From assembly GCA_037783545.1 (NCBI GenBank), contig JBBELK010000096.1:1302001-1366000 (forward strand): a DNA stretch of 64,000 nt, read 5' to 3'. Below the pieces are notes generated by a model. It did no database searches, was not told where the DNA came from, and saw only the letters and a program-made list of their open reading frames with translations. This document shows positions 46,001-52,000 of this stretch, piece after piece; the stretch's first letter is position 1; each line of letters begins with the position of its first letter. This DNA is from Henricia sp. BOLD:AAB3569. Taxonomy: Eukaryota; Echinodermata; Asteroidea; Spinulosida; Echinasteridae. Made by a program: the position numbers and the translations under genes.

Positions 46001-49000
46001 CCGAAAAGTCAAGTGGTCTTGTGAGTTAGTTGTATTTCCAGCCGTATAAAAGTTTGTTACTGCAGAACTGCACCAAATTCAACTCTGATTTCCCCCCAAT
46101 ATTTATAAGTAATTCACAAAAGAGAGACTATTTATACAGGTATGAAACAAAATTAAACATAAGTATGAAAATTCGAACATAATTGTTTGTTTCGAGAGTC
46201 CGGAGAACGGGAGCGAGCGCGTGCTACGGCAGGCTACCGTGGAGTGTAGAAATTTGCCCCGCGCAGTACACGGCAAATAGCCCCAGTGCACACACACACG
46301 GAAGGGCGAGTTGCTTCGGTGCACGTACGTTCGTGAAGAAAAAACATGATGCCAACTCCTCAAAAGAAAACGGAAATTCCTATTCGGTCGTCCGGGCTGT
46401 CCAGTGAAATCGTGAGCAGAAAATCGGAGATATCCTGAGCAGGAGAAGAGCGAATCGTTTGTGACAAAGTCGTGAGGCTCTCGCGTAGTTGCAACGGCTG
46501 GTAAAGCGTATAACCCGTCTTTTGACCGTTTTCGTTATTTTTGCACTTCTTTAGTAAATTACGGGATATTTTGATGAAATTTTTTCGCAACGACCATCAA
46601 AAAAGTATTGTCAATGCTGCTACATCACTAAATCATGTAAACAGTAGGCAGGTGTGTACCTTTAATCCCGTAACGTGTTGATAATCCCCTATAGGCTAGC
46701 GTCCTATATAGGCTACATGTATATTTTGAAACCAGGGTCACGGCTGAACAATAGATCAGGCCAATCTAATAACATATGTTTAACAGAAAAATTCGCTTAA
46801 AAATACAAAACGTTTGCTTGATAAAAATAGGTCGCCGTGCCGGCAGTCAAAATTGTCCTTCAAGGTTTTGATATGCATGTGTCATACTTTTCTCATTTGT
46901 GCATTCTGAAATTTCGTGTTCTCGGTCCATATTTTAAGGATATCGTGAAAATACCACCGATGTTTTGTAAACTATGTTATCCGGTTCCATAAGTCAGTGC
47001 AAAAACATGATTACACCAACCTTTTTGCTTCCACGGCCAAATTGGAGATTGCAAATTTCCTGTTTTCTTCCATGCATAATAATTTTTGGTAAGGTATTTT
47101 AGAGTGTTAAGTACATGTAAGATCTGGAAAAAAATCGGAACACATCCTTTTTCTTCTGCTAAACAGCTTTTTAAAATTGAGCCCCCAGCAGTGCAAACAC
47201 ACGAAAGAATTTCGTCATTCTGTATTAGGCCTACACGTTTATTTCATCAATCACGAAGAGTAATTCGAAATTTCATTCAAGCTGGATTTTGAATTAACTA
47301 CCAAGGACCAATATTATTATTGACACTCGTACAACATGTCGTATTCCGTAAGCCTTATCCCCTTTTTGTTTTGATACCTTCAAACTGCATGGGTATTCAC
47401 TGTACGTACGTCAATTTTCTATAATTACAAGAAAGATGATAAACAAAGATTGTACTAGCCTACTGCTTACCTGTTAAATAATCTTCCATTCCGCCAATCG
47501 TTCAGGAAACAGTGCACTGCAGTGTACCTGTCACCTTTCTTATCTCTTTTTAAAAAAAATTCGACAGAACAATCTATTTTCAGCCCCAAGTTTGCCCCAA
47601 ATTTGTTAAAAACCTCGTTTGAATGTGTACACAACGCAAACAAACAAGATTGTTGATTACCCTACTTTGAAAACGCACGCGCGGACGCGATTCCAGCCAG
47701 GGGCCAATTTCATGGCGCTGCTAAGCACAAAAATTTGCTTAGCACAGGATTTGTTTGCTTTATTTTGCAAAAATAGATTGCCAGCCAAACTCGTAAGTGA
47801 TGTGTATTGAAAGGTATTCCGTTACTCTTGCGAAGAACACAAGTTGGCGTATAATTTTGGCTTGTAATCCATTTTATAAAGCAAATAAATCCTGTGCTAA
47901 GCAAATTTTTGTGCTTAGTAGCGCCATGAAATTGGCCCCAGATAGCGTCTCCAGTATATATATATATGGAGCTCAATGCTGGAAAGCACGTTGTACGCGT
48001 CTGAAAAACGCGCAACGGGCAAGCACATCGGGAACACGCGCACCGTACACTGTTCAGACGGGCACTATACCTTCGAAGGTAAAGTTAACAACGACAATGC
48101 CACTAACAACGACGCGTGTCCACACGGTGCTTTAACAACGACGCGCAAGCATGCACACGGCCCATATACCAACTGTGCGCGCTCGTAAGTAGCGCGCTAC
48201 TCATAAGATTTATCGTTGTTAAATCGTCGTTGTTAACTTGTAAGTACTTGGTCACTACTTACGAGCTTACTCACGAGCGCCCACTACCAACGACTTAACT
48301 TTAAGTTAACAACCATCTTCTGAACGCACTTGTTAAGAGACGAGACGCCTTCATTTTGCCTCCCGCTCTCACAACATGTGTGCGTGCACGCTGCGCGTTA
48401 CTGATACGCATATCGCGCTTCATTAGTGAAATTGGTTTACCTAGGCCTAACCCTCGAGCAATGTAAAGCTCATTTCAACTTAAGTTCCACAATTTCACGC
48501 TTTCCTGGTTTTAATCAAATTGAACAACCAGTCCAAAATCGATACGATATAGCCTATATATATCTACCAACCACAGCTTCTTACCGCGGTTTCAAGTTTA
48601 AAATCAACATTCCCCGAACCTCTTTCCAATTTCGATCCGCTCGAGTAGTGAACATTTAAAAACTAATTGAGCATTTTTCAAAAGGGGGAACGATGTCTCC
48701 GCATCTTAATTCTTCCAGTTTGCATTTAATTGCTGTTCAATTTTACGCAAGACCAGTACCGAAACAAATCTAAGAATAATGGCCGCAAAAGCTCCGCAAG
48801 ACCGATTTTAATCATGCAAGTCGTCGTCTCCAATTTGAGACGGTGGAAAGATTTATTGGCGACGGGAATTTGCTTTCCTTGGAATCCGCTTACTTTACTT
48901 TGAAAGACTAATCAAAACAAAACGGGCAATGTGCCACAAGTATATTAGCAGCGGGAATTATGCGAGCCACGCAATATATGCAGACGACATCGAACGTTTA

Positions 49001-52000
49001 TAAAAAGCGCGGGAAAACCGCGCGGAATGTAGTTAGCATTTCTAAATTAGTAAAAATAAAATAAAAATTCGTTTAATGAACGTTTTAGCAGGTGCACCAC
49101 AAAACTATGTGTAATTTTGACAGTGTTCGCTCCTTAAAATTGAATGCAGTGCACGAATCAGTAATTTAATTAATAAAATGTTAATTTAATTGAATGTTTA
49201 TTTCAGGCAAATGCGTGGAGTTTTGGCGTCGGCTTTTCCATGGCTTTTGGCGCCATGTTCAGCAAGATGTGGCGTGTACATCGGATTTTCACCAGTAAAA
49301 CCGCCATCAAAACGGTAATGAAAATTATAGCAAAAACTGCAATATACGCACGAGGGTCCATATAACAGACAAGTATTTTAATGGAAACATAAACAATTAA
49401 GTTTGTGTTCCTTTTTTAATCAGGAATCTTTAAAAATGACTTAATGGTTTAAACTTTGACCTGACAGATCATAAAGGACTACCAGCTGTACGTGATGGTC
49501 GCCATTTTGGTTCTAATTGTCGCCCTCGTGCTGGTGATCTGGGAGATTGTGGATCCGTTACAGACAGTGCTTACCATGGGAATCAAACAGGTAAATTTAG
49601 AGTCAGGATACAATGACGTCACTTTCTGTTTACATGTGCGTTTTTTACGAGAGCCTTTGGTTGTCAATTTTTAACTTTATTTAATGTAATGTCATGTAAC
49701 TTTTTTAGTTAACTCATTTATTTTATTATTTTATTTTTAATTATTATCTTTGATAATTTTGAAAACCCAATGGTAAAGTTGTTGTGATATCGTATAATTC
49801 TTTCTTTCCACAGCAAACCAACGACGTTGATATCGTCATCATTCCTGTTCACGTGACCTGCCAATCAACTTGGCAGGTCTACTGGGTGGGATCGCTCGTT
49901 TGCATCGAAGGATTACTTTTGATTTTTGGCGCGTTCCTTGCTTGGGAAACGAGGAAAGTAACGGTCCCGGCATTGAACGATTCAAAATACATTGGTGAGT
50001 GGCGTTCCTTTTTTGCGTAAAGCTTGTTTTCAAGACTGTTAACTACTTGACGCCGGAGGACGTGTAAACACGCCAAGATTTCTGCATCGGTGTAGCGGAG
50101 GACCGGGGAATTTCACTTGTTACTGCTTTCGACGTCTACACTCGCAGTCATTCACGAGGAAAATGGCCAAAAAACAGTTTATAACAAAGCGACATTGGGG
50201 CGTACGACAGTGTATAAACATAACATTACTTCACTGTGCATGGTTCAGTTGTTTTCCTTTCTCCATGCTTTAACTAAAAACAAACCCGCGCCTATACGGA
50301 CAACCACTGGTCGAACGTCATCATGGCGACACACATGCGCATTAACGTGCAAGTCCGAACGGCTTTGGTTAGTAAGTTGGTTCCGCGAAAAACGCTGCAT
50401 GAAGTCAATGCGTGACGGGTACCAGTGACCAGTGCAACCGTGCCCTGTGGGCTGGTTCCAATTGGTCGACCAGACACGACTAACCATCGTTGACTAGACT
50501 GCGTTTGGTAGCAAATAGTCGAACTATGGTTAACTATAGTTGTCAATCGAACTTGCTCAATGTTTGAAATAATCCCGGCGTTAACTGGTTAAAGAGCCCT
50601 ATTTAGGCTGGTTCCTTACTGCACTGCGCCTATAACGGAGCCATTATACCACGGTAGTCAGGGGTCTAGATTTGATCAAATGAGGGTGTGCTTTAAAACA
50701 TTATGTGCACACACATTTATATAACTTCATCTTTAAAGGCAGTATATATGAAATCAGAAATGTTCACAGATTTACGCCTAACTTAGACAATATAAACATT
50801 AATGACCGTAGAAAACTTCCCCTGAAATGGTTTTGTCTGAAGTGCTATAGTCTTTGAGAAATGAGTAAAACAATTATTTTTCGTCTTATGATACGAAAAT
50901 TCAATTCGCCCAAGTGCCATTTCGCCCTAAATCACTTCGTCCAAACACTACATCGCCCCAAAACCACTTCGTGATTCAGGGCGAAATGGTTCAGAGCGAA
51001 GTGGTTTTGGGGCGAAATGACTGCAAACCCTTTTTTTACTTTTTTTCTCAAAAGTTAGACGAAGTACGGAGCTGGTTTTTGCTGAGGTTGGTTTTAATCA
51101 TGCATATCTTCAATCACACAGGGGGATAAAACTATTTGTAACAGTTTACCAATCATGTATACTATCTTTAACTCTCATTTTCTGACAAGATATCTCGGGC
51201 AGAATCAGTGTAATGGACAGTTGAAACAACATTTATCCATACGAATAAGATATTTGTTTTTGTTAAATGGTTGATTGAAAGTTTGGGACATTGTAAATCA
51301 TGTGGGGTTTAACCATACATAAAATGTTTTTATTAAATCTTGCAGGTATGAGTGTATACAACACAGTCATCTTGTCATTCATAGTGGTTCCCGTTTCGCT
51401 GGTTCTCGATGATGTCGATGCCCGTTACGTCATTGTGTCTGTTTTTATCTTCTTCGCCACAACTGTAGCGCTGTGTTTGGTATTCGTTCCCAAGGTATTC
51501 ACCAATTATTTTGTCGACGATCAAGAAAACTAAAGTGTGACGCCAGTTGTCAGGACAATTGGTCTGAACATTCGCTGGTTACTGAGATGTAAATTGCTAA
51601 TGTGCGAGGAAACGGTTCGCTAGTTTTAGTATAGACACATTAACCTCAGTAATTTACACACAGAGTGACGTTCTCACTATAGCACTCTGAGGCCCATAAT
51701 TTAGGTATGTAGCCACACTGGTAACCAGTAACTCTTTTCTTATAGAATAAACATTAAAGAGCTGGATACCAATGACAACATGGAAGACATTTCCATGTAC
51801 GTAGGCCTATACACGTAATAATGGTAATACGCATATTGAATTCGCAATCGTAAATTTGATATGTGACTTCTCTTTTGATTCTTTTATTTATTTAATGAAT
51901 GCATGAACTTATTTATTTTTAAGCTGAGAGCACGGAATGACGTTCATCCAAAAGGCAGGATGTTCTCTACTATGAATGAGGGTGAAGAAAGTGAAACGGA

